A stretch of 64,000 nucleotides of DNA from Plasmopara viticola (Eukaryota > Oomycota > Peronosporomycetes > Peronosporales > Peronosporaceae). Each line of letters begins with the position of its first letter. Position 1 is the first letter of the stretch. Both the position numbers and the translations under genes were made by a program. The notes beneath the pieces were generated by a model that saw only the letters and a list, made by a program, of their open reading frames with translations, was not told the DNA's origin and ran no database searches. Location of the stretch: the NCBI GenBank assembly GCA_001695595.3, contig MBPM02000018.1, positions 620,001 through 684,000 on the forward strand. The letters are read 5' to 3'. Of this stretch, positions 23,501 to 33,274 are shown piece by piece.

Positions 23501-23585
23501 CTTGGGTTCAAAAAAAGATTTTCTAGTGCAGGCACGTGTAATGGTGACTACCTATCGTCGTATTTAATTACATCACTCATCAGGG

Positions 23586-23741
23586 GAGATTAATGCGCGT
23601 AACTGATCGAGCCTTTAATGCTTGCCGATCTTGCTGGTGTAGTGCGAGTAATAAGAAACTGGAGAGATAAATGTGCTTATTCTGATCGAGCTTTCAAAGC
23701 TTGCCGATCTTGTCAATATATTGCGAGTTGTCAAACGCAGA
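23586..23741 (+). repeat. Imperfect tandem duplication, about 78-bp unit
   Basis: Two adjacent copies starting at 23586 and 23664 share GAGATNAATG, CTGATCGAGC, GCTTGCCGATCTTG and TTGCGAG-type blocks in the same order and spacing. The copies have diverged, so the duplication is old. Confidence 0.75.
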
Positions 23742-24441
23742 AAAGGTCAGTGTGTTTTACGAAGTGAATAGCCGTTTTTGCGAAAATGACGTAACACCAA
23801 AGATTATTGGTTTATAAAATCGGTCCTCGAATGACCAAAACGAATTCCAAAGGATTGATTGTTGAGACAAGTGGCGCAATTGTTAGATCATCCGAGTAGA
23901 CGTTTTGATCCACCGTCAATTTAGGCTTGTTTTGCCGATATCATTTTTTTGTATAAAAGCTTAGTAGATCATGATGGCCGGGTCTACTATCCGAACTAAT
24001 TAAACGACCTCACGCAATAAAGGAATGCGTTCGCAAGACACGAGATGATCGGCTGGTAGTCGCGTTCCGTTAGCCAACTGAATAATTACAATATTGTAGC
24101 TACCACTACATATGCCTTTTGTTTGCAGTAAATTGATTTCTTAAAGCACCTCAACTTGTTTGCCGTCTTGATTGAAGAAAAGAGGCGCGCTGAAAGCATT
24201 GTTCTAATTGTTTGATGCAGGCAATGCCGTTTCTAGTCTTCAAAGACCGAATTTATGCAAAAGCCCGCTACGTCATCAAGCTTGAGAAAATAAAGTACCA
24301 ATTAATTGCAATTCGTCGAGCCGATTGAATTCGTATTGCGAAGGTATGTGTGCGCGTTGCTTCTGTTGCTTTCGGTGACGCATTTGTCGATTTATATACC
24401 TTAATTCACTTTTTCTCGTATTTTATACAATCCAAATAGAA

Positions 24442-24522
24442 TCTCAGTCCATTTGTATGGGCACCATTATCATCTAGTCTCGGTCCATTCGAAAAATTGA
24501 GTATGGGCATCACTATTATCGT
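24442..24522 (+). repeat. Imperfect short tandem duplication
   Basis: Two adjacent units, 24442-24477 and 24478-24522, share TCTC-GTCCATT and GTATGGGCA-CA-TATTATC blocks. The second unit carries an extra dozen bases in the middle. A TATA-like GTATATAAATGG follows at about 24545. This may be a piece of an LTR, but no partner LTR was seen. Confidence 0.5.
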
Positions 24523-25266
24523 TACCAATTGTAGCGGTTACTTTGTATATAAATGGTACTTCTAGTCGTCATACTTAAAATGTTAAGCCAGCTTTAACAG
24601 TGCTTAAATTTATTTTAAATAATATTTTGTCGATCGGACATTAGTAAGTCTAGGTCGATTTGGGTCTCTGGTGTGCGCTGCATATAGTGAGTTTGCTCAT
24701 TGAAAACAGATTATTCCGCCAGAACATCCGCTTCGTGTATAGTCCTGAGAAGATTAAAAACCACTTCACCGCTTTGAGTGCAAAAAAAAAGCTGTTTGTA
24801 TTCTCACGCCCAATCATGTTGTCATTGCTCTGTATTGTATTGTATGACGTTGTCGCGTTGCCAACTTATACATGTGCTGGGTTCAGTCTGGCTAGTCCAC
24901 GGCATAGAGTGGTGTCCGCATACGTCTGGTCTCGTTCGGCGGGCAGTGCAGTCAGCACCGAGGTCGTGAGGGTCTTCCATTATTCTGTTTAGCTCTGACA
25001 TGGTAAGAGCCCAGGTGGCGCCCTGGTGCTGGAGACCGTCGCGTCGAGAGTGAGACTCGTTAGAGACCTGCAGATGCCCGAGAGCACCTGCCCGAAGCGC
25101 GCGAGCATTTATCCCTCGCGCTTGGAAGGAGAGCGTCACCCCAACCTTTTCCCTGATTGTCATTGCTTTATCTTTGTTAATTCTTCAATCTTATTATTTC
25201 TGATTGGTCGTCCAATGGTCTCTTCGAAGTGCGTTTAAGGTGGACCATTTACGTATAGAGGAATAA

Positions 25267-25353
25267 CGCCTGACCGTCATGTTCGATAAACTCGTCCCAA
25301 CACCTAATCTTATGAGGCGTTGAGAAGAGTTTATCGAACATGGCGGTCGGGCG
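25267..25353. repeat. Short hairpin-forming inverted repeat (MITE-like)
   Basis: Arms of about 37 bp (25267-25303 and 25316-25353) pair with few mismatches, with the 13-base core TGTTCGATAAACT and its complement, around a 12-bp loop. The outer ends read CGCCTGACCG and CGGTCGGGCG. Size and structure fit a tiny foldback or MITE remnant. No clear target duplication was recognised. Confidence 0.7.
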
Positions 25354-28315
25354 CTCTAGATTATGACTTAGGAACAGCTGCATTTTACCTGTTCCTATAT
25401 CAGAATTTATTGCGTAAAGCGTAGCTGCGGAGTTGGTCTCAGTCTGAGTCTATTCACCACAATTGACCGTACCTTGATCGCACTGGCGCATATATCCTGG
25501 ATCACGTTGTATATTTTGATCTGATGCGACTTCCAGAACAAATTGAATAGACTACAACGGTCCAAGTAGTTTACTAAAGTCTACACAATTTGCTTAAGAT
25601 TTGCAGGCTTTAAGAGCTTTATTTATAGACCGTGGTTACTTAATATTACTTCGTGTTCCGGTGTGCACGACGCTTTCTCTTCTTTAACATGAATGGTCTG
25701 AATATGAACAATTTCTGGCGAATCGCGCGGCTTTTGCCAAGTCGCTACAGAATTCATGAAAACTGAACTCAATATACATGCACAATTTACGTATACAACA
25801 GGCATTTGCTCCCATTTTCTTTCGCAATGGCATTTGCTTTTCGGTAAAAGCTCAGTAGAACGAAATATAAATTATTGCGGAGAGGTCCAATGGGTGCGGA
25901 GTATGTCAGTTCTTTAAGTGCTTGCAAGCACGGTTTATAGTTTACGCACCAAGTTTTATCTCTCTTAGTTGGCTGTCAGTCTGCAATTTACAGCCAAATT
26001 TTTGTGCTACAAGCTTCCCGTTAAAACAAGCCTCGATGAGAAATAGTGACTCCTAGGCACCCTATCGATATTTATATCGACTTCTAGATGAAAAAAATAT
26101 AGTGGGGCCAAAAATGGATGTAGTCGCTGCCTAGACCGCAGAGTTATACCAGTTGCTAATAAATCAAGACTTATAAGTAGGACAAAGGTATTTTGTTGTG
26201 TCAATTTCATGCGAATGAGTTTGAAAAGGCAAGCCCAAATGAGGCAGTATACTGAATAACAAATTATTGCATATCAAAGCCCAAGGCTAGTGAGTGGTCA
26301 CTTATTTGATTTTTTAAATTTCGCATATCTTCTTGCACGCCTTCTTTGTGACCATGCCAATGTTTTATCTTGCAGTCAGATTTGCGCCCACGTAAGCAAA
26401 GTAAACAAGTCAACCCTAAAGAAAGTATCAGCTACCGTTATGATTCTATTGGAATAGTAACTCGCACTGCTCGGAAGACTTAGTGACTTATACATTTGGC
26501 TGCATATACCGCTCTCTCTGGTGCCAAGCAGCTTTACGAGCAAGGTATATGTTATAAGGCTTAGGCAGTACATCCCCAGCGGTAACGCTTATTGTGTGGT
26601 GAGGATAATTTTTATCCTCTGGTGAACCTTTTACTGAATTGAAAAGGTAAAGCTGGCTTTTGATGTAGCCTTACTCCCGGATTATAAGGCGAGCGGATGT
26701 TAGCAATATAGGCTATATTGTTATTTATAGACTCAATCGTAAATAACTTAACTTGAATGTTTATGTCCTAGAAACTGATGAAGAGCAACATTCCTTAGGA
26801 CACGTTTTGACTCCCGCCTGCGCTCACGCTTTCTTGCCTGCAACCAGGGAATGCACGAGCACTTACCAATTCGATAGTTTAAGCTACCAAGATTAATATG
26901 AGATCACCGGATCTCGCTCCACGATGTCTGCTTGTACAACAGTAATAAATGGAAGCTGTCGGCCTCGAACTACCGGGGTGACACGTCCGAGCACATTAAT
27001 TCGCCATCCTTATACTGTTTTTTTTGGGACGGGCAGCAACGATTGGAAGGCTTCCTTCAATAAACCCGCAAGCAGGTTCGCTTCACCAGAACACAATAAA
27101 TGAGCTTGTTTTATTTTTCAAAACCACAGTAGTAGTGTGGGGGCTCATCATGCAATTGCTTCTGGAAATCGAAATAACGCGATTATATGAGTTTAATTAT
27201 TACTATTTCACTGGCTTTTTTTTACTTTAATACAGGCATATAATGCTTCAGCTTAATGCTTTAATCGATACTTATTCAATATTACACTTAAGTAAATCTT
27301 TACAAGCTTTTAAAAGTTTTAGGTGCAGAATTAGCTACTTTAAGTGCCGAATATTTATTTTTATATTGGATTACTAAGTGCTGACACGTAGATTTGTCCT
27401 AGTAGCTCCAAGCGCTGCCAAAAAAGCAATATTAGCTGGGTCTACTTCGGTACGTTAAAGCATACGGTGCATGCCTGTTGAACCTTCCTTAGTACTTCGT
27501 GAAGCTCCATTCGTAGTACCGGTGTCAAAATGCCCGAGATAGCAATTAAGTGAGGGCAAAACAATTTATCAGTTGGGTAAAATAGTTTGAATAACACAAA
27601 ACCACAAGACGTCAATACGGGCGGGTAGCGTAGCTCCGCAATGATAGCCCAGCGATGCGATACATGATCGATATCTACACGCTCCTTTGTTGACTGAACA
27701 ACTTTATCTACAAGAATAATTGATAAATTAGCGCATTTCATTAGGAGGAACTTCTACAGTTGCCAGAATTACTCAGCTCTAAAGCACTTGATGCTACTGA
27801 GGACTTTACTTAACAAAAATTGAAATGTCTAAGAGATGCTGGTTTAAAATGGATCCTGCTCAATATACATTTTTCGTTTTAGACAAAGATGTGTTATATC
27901 AGCCTTATACTGTGTACGTTGTGTATGGGCTAATCAATCCTGTAGGATCCGGCATATACAAAATATGCTCAGATTTGGTGTCCAACGATTTAGTATTAAA
28001 GCTACTACCGTGAGATACGCGATTGATCTCGTGCCAGGCATGAAGCACTGAAGCACTAGACAATTGCCTCTCCCACATGAGTAGTGTGAGAACATTGATT
28101 CTTTTTCGATGAAGAGGCAAAGTATGGCATAGCTTAAGAAGCGAAAATATTGCACTTGTCACCGACATAAGTTTCAATAAACTGAGAAGAAAACGACAAC
28201 TTCTTCATGCTTAAAATGAGCCGAACAGTTCAGCAGTACTTGAGCAAATATCCATTACTATAACGGGCTTCTTGCTTAACAACATGCCCGAGCTAACCTC
28301 TCATAGTGCACCAAT

Positions 28316-28735
28316 TTGGTTGATAAATTTCCTACAAATCCGATCGAGGAAGTTGGATATACCGGTCATGGCAGTCAGTATGGTCACGCAGATGTTTCGA
28401 CATACCACGACCTTTTTCGTCAAAGTATGTCGGTGCAGAATCCCGCTATGGTCAAAAAGTATCTGGAGCGTGAATTAACTTTAGTGGTATTACTAGCCAC
28501 TTCCACAACATGCCGCTATTATTACAAGGAACAGAGAAGAAGCAGAAGAGCGAGGAAATATACAAAAGCAGTGCAAGCTTTCTTCGAATGCAACCAGAAT
28601 CTTTTTTGGTGTTTGTGGTGGTACATGCGGAGCTTGTGCTCGTGTGACGTAAGCGTGGCCAGTACCATCGACAAAAGTATTTGGTGAGAAAGAACCACGA
28701 CAGCATCAACATTCGAGTCAGCAAATTGTTTCGAT
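28316..28735 (+). pseudogene. Unrecognised relic, first copy of a diverged pair
   Basis: I do not recognise the family. The first part (28316-28480) reads GYTGHGSQYGHADVSTYHD and LFRQSMSVQNPAMVKKYLER, which looks coding. From about 28510 another frame reads EKKQKSEEIYKSSASFLRMQ and PESFLVFVVVHAELVLV before a stop. This second part is similar to the relic at 30.1-30.3 kb at both DNA and protein level. Frame changes and a stop indicate decay. It could be an old secreted-protein gene or a mobile-element fragment. Confidence 0.4.
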
Positions 28736-30100
28736 GCTGATAGCATGCATCGAACCTACAATTTTGGGATTCAATATATCAGAGATCGCAATTATTGTTG
28801 TTTCATTGACTCTCGATTCTGTCAAGATTACGTTTTATTGGAAATCAACCAGAAAAAAGTGTAGTCTAAAAACCTTCAATCTGTTCTATAAAAATGGGAA
28901 TTTATACTTTCACAAGTGGTAGAAAAGCATATTCTTTTGCAATGTATTTTAGTGAAAGCTTATTCATAAGCATATAACCATCCATTCACAAAGGAGACTT
29001 TTTTCATTGATTGACCATCACCTTTCTTCTATTGTCTAAATTATCACCTGTTTTGGTCACTACGAAAAGTGATGTACATATACTGGATTTCCGATTTTAT
29101 TGCTCTTACTTCTTATCTGTTGAGTTGCACTATTGTTGCACCACATATTTGAGACAGTGCATACGTCGAGGGCAACAAAATTTAATTTTTAGCGAAAACG
29201 ACGACCCGCGTCGATTGAATATTAAATTAGAGGAAGCATATAAGCAGTCGTTAAAAATAGTAATTAAGCACATCACCTAGATGTTTTTGGTGACGACTCT
29301 ATTCTAATTCTAAAAAATCATATGCTTTTGAGGAACAAGACTAAAAAGCACACTTGCCATTTTAGTTGCTCCCAAAAGTCTTGATAAAGAGCTGGATGTT
29401 AAGATCGCAACACCTCAGATCAATACTGGCTTTTAGGCTTGGCGTGCGAAATAAGCTTTTCAAGGCTCGGAGAGATTAATACAAACCTGCCAGAAAGCGC
29501 GACTAACCTTGTCAAGGTAAATACACACATGAATATTTGATTTTTTTTTCAAGGTGGTAGCTCGCTAATTTGGTGTTACCGTGATTCTAACAGGACAGCA
29601 AGCAACCAATTACTCTCATTTCATAGAAGCACAGGCTCCACTTGCACCACCACTATGGAGAAAGTAGAAACGTGGAGATATTTGCAGTCTTGGCACTGCG
29701 TTTGTATTTTTTAAGTTGTTTTCCTCATTCTTCAATGCCCCCCTTTGTTGTATTATGATGTATGTATATTACGACCAAAAATGTTTGCTGTGTTGCTGAA
29801 TTTGCTATAAAAAACTTTTACCATTCCGATTTCGCCGAACCTCAAGTAATATCATCGTGACACTGTGTGATCGTTAGCATCCAGAAAAAGGAATGCGAGG
29901 TGACAAGAATTAGAGAAAAAACAATACACCTTTTTTGTGACACGTCTCTTACATTAAAGTCGATACATGCAAACGCATGTATACCGAGAAAAATCAACGT
30001 GCTGCACTATCGATTCCTTCCGATACAGGATCAACGTCATGGTCGTAAACCACATTGTCGTATCAATTGTGCGGTCAAATGCCCCGTTTAGGATATAAAC
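28736..30100. other. Intergenic stretch, nothing recognised
   Basis: AT-rich sequence with short open frames only. A block at about 29,850-29,886 (GTGTGATCGTTAGCA and flanks) has a diverged counterpart at about 30,990-31,015, which fits an old segmental duplication covering both relics. Confidence 0.45.
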
Positions 30101-30310
30101 CTTTACCATGTCAAATCCAAAGTTCACCTCAGCTGTTCATGTTTTGTATGGCCACAGAAGAAGCAGGCAAACGAGGAGGGGCACATATCTTTCGATACAA
30201 AAGCAGTGTTCAAACTGCAAACGAAAGCTCACGACCCAATTTTTGTCATAGCGGTGGTGCATGCGGAGCCTGTGCTGAGAGTGACCACAGACCGATAGCG
30301 CAACATTAGT
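30101..30310 (+). pseudogene. Unrecognised relic, second copy of a diverged pair
   Basis: A frame starting near 30150 reads PQKKQANEEGHISFDTKAVF and DPIFVIAVVHAEPVLRVTTD before a stop, then RNISFEWQS. It parallels the copy at 28.5 kb (VFVVVHAELVLV). No start codon context or intact frame is present upstream. Function is unknown and I do not assign a family. Confidence 0.4.
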
Positions 30311-31221
30311 TTCGAATGGCAATCTTTTTTTTTGTTAACAAATAATTAGATACTTACGTGAATTAAATCAACGACCAAAACTCGACACCTTCGGCCTCAT
30401 CTGACAAACATTTTAGTTCAAAAGAGGTACTGGTCAACGACTAGACATTTCACGTGCCTAGTGGACCCTACAACACAAATCGCGCGACTCTTTCACGACG
30501 TACACGTCACGATTAGACACAACAATTGGTGGATGTTGAAGAACATTTACTTAGAACGGTCGCAGGGGCGATATACTGCAAGCGGGTCACATTCTGAAGT
30601 CGTCTATCGGCATTGTACGCAACGCTGTTATGATTGGGCAGGTATGAGCCAAATTTTGAGCCCATTGATTCGCTAATGTGTTCTCTGACGTCGGCAAGTT
30701 CCAGGACGGCAACATTCGATGTCACATGCGTGTTCCTTTGGATTGTGGTGTCCAGCATGCGCTTGGATCCAAACAGCATCATATCATGGACTTTAGGATG
30801 AAATACAAAATGGCCTTACGCTTGATCCAGGCGGCATTTGTGATCATGCATAAGCCAATTATATTGCGCGATGACAACGCACTTTCTTAGAAGAAATTAT
30901 GCTCCTGAGATGTGGCGTACCGTATAAGTATTACGACAAGAAATATTTGCTTCAATTTTTACGTCCATAGTATCGCGATTTTGCCGTGCCATTGTGTGAC
31001 CATTAGCAAACTTGAAAAATGTATACTGAGCCACACGAAGATGTTTGCAACTCGCCTCTACGATTGCTTCAATTGATAAGACGAGGACATTAATTGTATT
31101 AGTAATACAGTTTGACGAGGTTCGTATGATTCGACAATCGCTGGTGTGATGACAATTTTATGGCATGGACCACTTCTCGATATCCATCCACTCTACCAAG
31201 TCACACTCTTCAAAACGCACC
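30311..31221. other. Region upstream of the effector candidate
   Basis: About 900 bp with no supported gene. A minus-strand frame of 89 codons at 30513-30782 has no family signal. The last 100 bp before 31222 contain the presumed promoter and leader of the effector candidate; no clear Inr consensus was found. Confidence 0.4.
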
Positions 31222-31656
31222 ATGGCTCTACTCCAATTCTCACTCCTGTTTGTTGCTGTCGCTTACTATGTTGGTATACAAGCTACAACTGCAGCCGTTG
31301 GCGTCAACTTGTCGAGCAGAACGCCCGAGGTCACGGATGGCTCTCTCGCGGACCACAACGCTAGCTCCTTTACCAAAAGTTTGTTGAGGAATGGCAGCGA
31401 AACTAACAGTGCAGACGAGGATCCAGAAGAGCGTTTGCCAACATGGCTGGGAGGAAAATTAAACCTCCAAAATTTTAAAGACAAAAATGTCGATAAATTT
31501 CTGGCGCAAGACGTCGCGACTATATCGAAGAAATTTTCAACTATAAGTGATAACCCTCAAAAAGTTTACATTGATATGGGTGGGCCGCAAATGAGTGATA
31601 AAAGGTATGAACTTTATGAAGCGTTCCTAAAGTGGTATGGAATATTCAAACCGTAG
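31222..31656 (+). CDS. RxLR-EER-like secreted effector candidate
   Basis: 144-residue protein from the ATG at 31222 (CACCATGG context). An ATG 19 codons upstream is in frame but would put a polar stretch before the signal peptide. Residues 1-24 (MALLQFSLLFVAVAYYVGIQ and four more) form a signal peptide. The next 45 residues are polar and Ser/Asn/Asp-rich. At 53-56 the sequence is SLLR, a degenerate RxLR in which Arg-1 is Ser, followed by an acidic run ending in EER at 69-71, the spacing normal for oomycete RxLR effectors. The C-terminal domain (72-144) is Lys-rich and helical in character and ends KWYGIFKP. One known role of the family is entry into host cells and suppression of immunity; the role here is inference. 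Another reading frame stays open beyond the stop to about 31780, so a C-terminal truncation by an indel is possible. Confidence 0.68.
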   Translation: MALLQFSLLFVAVAYYVGIQATTAAVGVNLSSRTPEVTDGSLADHNASSFTKSLLRNGSETNSADEDPEERLPTWLGGKLNLQNFKDKNVDKFLAQDVATISKKFSTISDNPQKVYIDMGGPQMSDKRYELYEAFLKWYGIFKP

Positions 31657-32480
31657 AGCTTTTAATAAAATTTACCGACTTCGTTTTGCGTTGCATCAAC
31701 AACATGACCTTAAAGAAAAGGCTAGGGCATTCTTTAAAAGCACGCATGATGAATATCTACTATGTTGTACAGGTCAATGAAAAAGGCAATGTTTCTGCCT
31801 TTGCACTGGTACCATGTTGAAGTGCAAAACATGATGTGCGAGATTGCCCGATCAAAAGGAAAACCACTTTGATTTTGATAGATAGTTACACCACTCAGTT
31901 AAATGTAAATCATCTGAGATATCGCCTCCTCATCTAGGTATTTAGACTATTACACGGAGTCTGCCATCTGTAGATATCATGTCTGTAAATACTAAAAAAA
32001 AATTAATGCGAAAAAATGGTAGCACTCTCTTCTCTTAAACATCGTCAGCAATGGATTTGTGCTGTGCGTTGTACTCTGTCCCTCACAACGTCCTGGTTAC
32101 TAAGCTAGCAATGTTTTTCGCAGACGTTCTATTCGGAAGCTCGGACATCGGTCTAATCATGTTGACGTTGACGGACTGTAGTTGATAATGAAACTCTATC
32201 TACGTGATAGCTGACAGCCCGAGCGGTCGTTGTGTCACGGCTAGAACGTTTCAAATGCAGGCCCTCTAGAAACAGTGTCAAGATTGTTAAATCGCAAAGA
32301 AGTCGAAGCTCTTGAGGATTAGAAGACAAAATTGTTGCAGTGGTGATATATCTATAGATAAAAAGCTTTTTTTTAAATATCTATACAATCTCCGTTTTAG
32401 ACAAAGATGTTTTATATTAGCGTCTGGATTTAAAAAGACTGGGTTTTTTAAAAAAAGCCCTAGTATCCTTATAAAATCAA
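31657..32480. other. Intergenic stretch downstream of the effector candidate
   Basis: About 820 bp. The first 120 bp may be the lost C-terminus of the effector in another frame. The rest is AT-rich. At 32392-32416 a 24-base stretch (TTTTAGACAAAGATG and flanks) is almost identical to 27877-27900, perhaps a short dispersed repeat. Confidence 0.45.
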
Positions 32481-32587
32481 GGGAAAATTGCAAAATGTGA
32501 TACAAATCAAAAGTTTTTGCATAAGGTGATACAAATGTTTAAAACAAGTCAAAAAATTCAGCAGTGTCTGATCCCTCATGTAAAATA
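32481..32587 (+). repeat. Left terminal inverted repeat of the 794-bp element
   Basis: Pairs with 33170-33274 over its full length with scattered mismatches. It contains GTGATACAAAT twice (about 32497 and 32528), a direct repeat inside the arm comparable to the repeated motif in the MULE arms at 7.2 and 10.1 kb. Confidence 0.85.
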
Positions 32588-33169
32588 TGTGGAGAGATGA
32601 TTTTCATCACACAAACTCAACAATCACTCGATTATCGCAGTCTCTGTGATGAGCGAACACGGAGAAGTCGATGCCTTGAGGGCGCAGCGCTGGGATACTG
32701 GAAAAACCGCAGTAGACGCCATCAAGGGCATCGCGTTTGGAGAATGGAGGAGGGTGCAGGGCAAGTAGAGGCGGTACATTTAGGCGTTTGAAGTGTCTGA
32801 GCGACGGAACTGGGTGTGCGTGGTTCGTCACAACATGCCGTGCGCACTCTCCATGACTCTTTGTGGAGTTGTGCAATCAAGCAGACTTACAATAAAAACT
32901 TCATCCTTACTCTGTGATACGACACCCCTCAGTATACCTGGGCCGCTGTGATATTTGGTCGTGGACACAATGCACTGATACGTCAGTGCACTCATCGAAC
33001 CGCTATTAGAAGGGCACCCGACTTCTAGTACTAAGCATATTGGTGGTCAATCTGTTCACACTGAAAGCCGGCTGGTCGCTTTCACAGTTCTAGGGGCACC
33101 GGCTGTATCGACTGTGAGCTAGACACTCTTTGTAGCCATCACTTTGCAGCCATGTGAGCCAAAACTCGT

Positions 33170-33274
33170 ATTTTACATGAGGGATCAGACTCCGCTAAAT
33201 TTTTGGAACTGTTCTAAACATTTGTTCACCTTATGCGAGAACTTTCGATTTGTATCACGTTTTGCAATTTTCCC
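33170..33274 (-). repeat. Right terminal inverted repeat of the 794-bp element
   Basis: Complement of the left arm, ending CAATTTTCCC. The inner end (TATTTTACATGAGGGATCAG) is strongly conserved with the left arm. Confidence 0.85.

Larger units (their letters stand above)
20505..28315. other. Gene-poor, repeat-bearing intergenic region
   Basis: Nearly 8 kb in which I can support no intact gene. Open frames are short and lack family signatures. A patch of higher GC at about 24,890-25,140 and another at 22,090-22,380 differ from the AT-rich surroundings and may be remnants of mobile DNA. Small tandem and inverted repeats are listed separately. A minus-strand frame at 27,442-27,741 is rich in hydrophobic residues but matches nothing I know. 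Confidence 0.5.
32481..33274. mobile_element. Non-autonomous inverted-repeat transposon, 794 bp
   Basis: The ends are long terminal inverted repeats of about 105 bp (left 32481-32587, right 33170-33274), starting GGGAAAATTGCAAAA and ending with the complement. The flanks carry a 9-bp target-site duplication with one mismatch: taaaatcaa at 32472-32480 and taaaaccaa at 33275-33283. Long inverted repeats plus a 9-bp duplication are characteristic of Mutator-like elements. The roughly 580-bp interior is more GC-rich than the surroundings and encodes no recognisable transposase; a minus-strand frame of 89 codons (32607-32876) is of unknown nature. It would need a transposase from elsewhere. Confidence 0.85.

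Noticed and set aside
24822..25163. GC-rich minus-strand frame of 113 codons
   Set aside because: Contains no known motif; noted only as a compositional patch.
28610..28650. Cysteine-rich GGTCGACA-type peptide resembling a small secreted protein
   Set aside because: The parallel relic at 30.24 kb shows that another frame is the conserved one, so the cysteines are a frame artefact.
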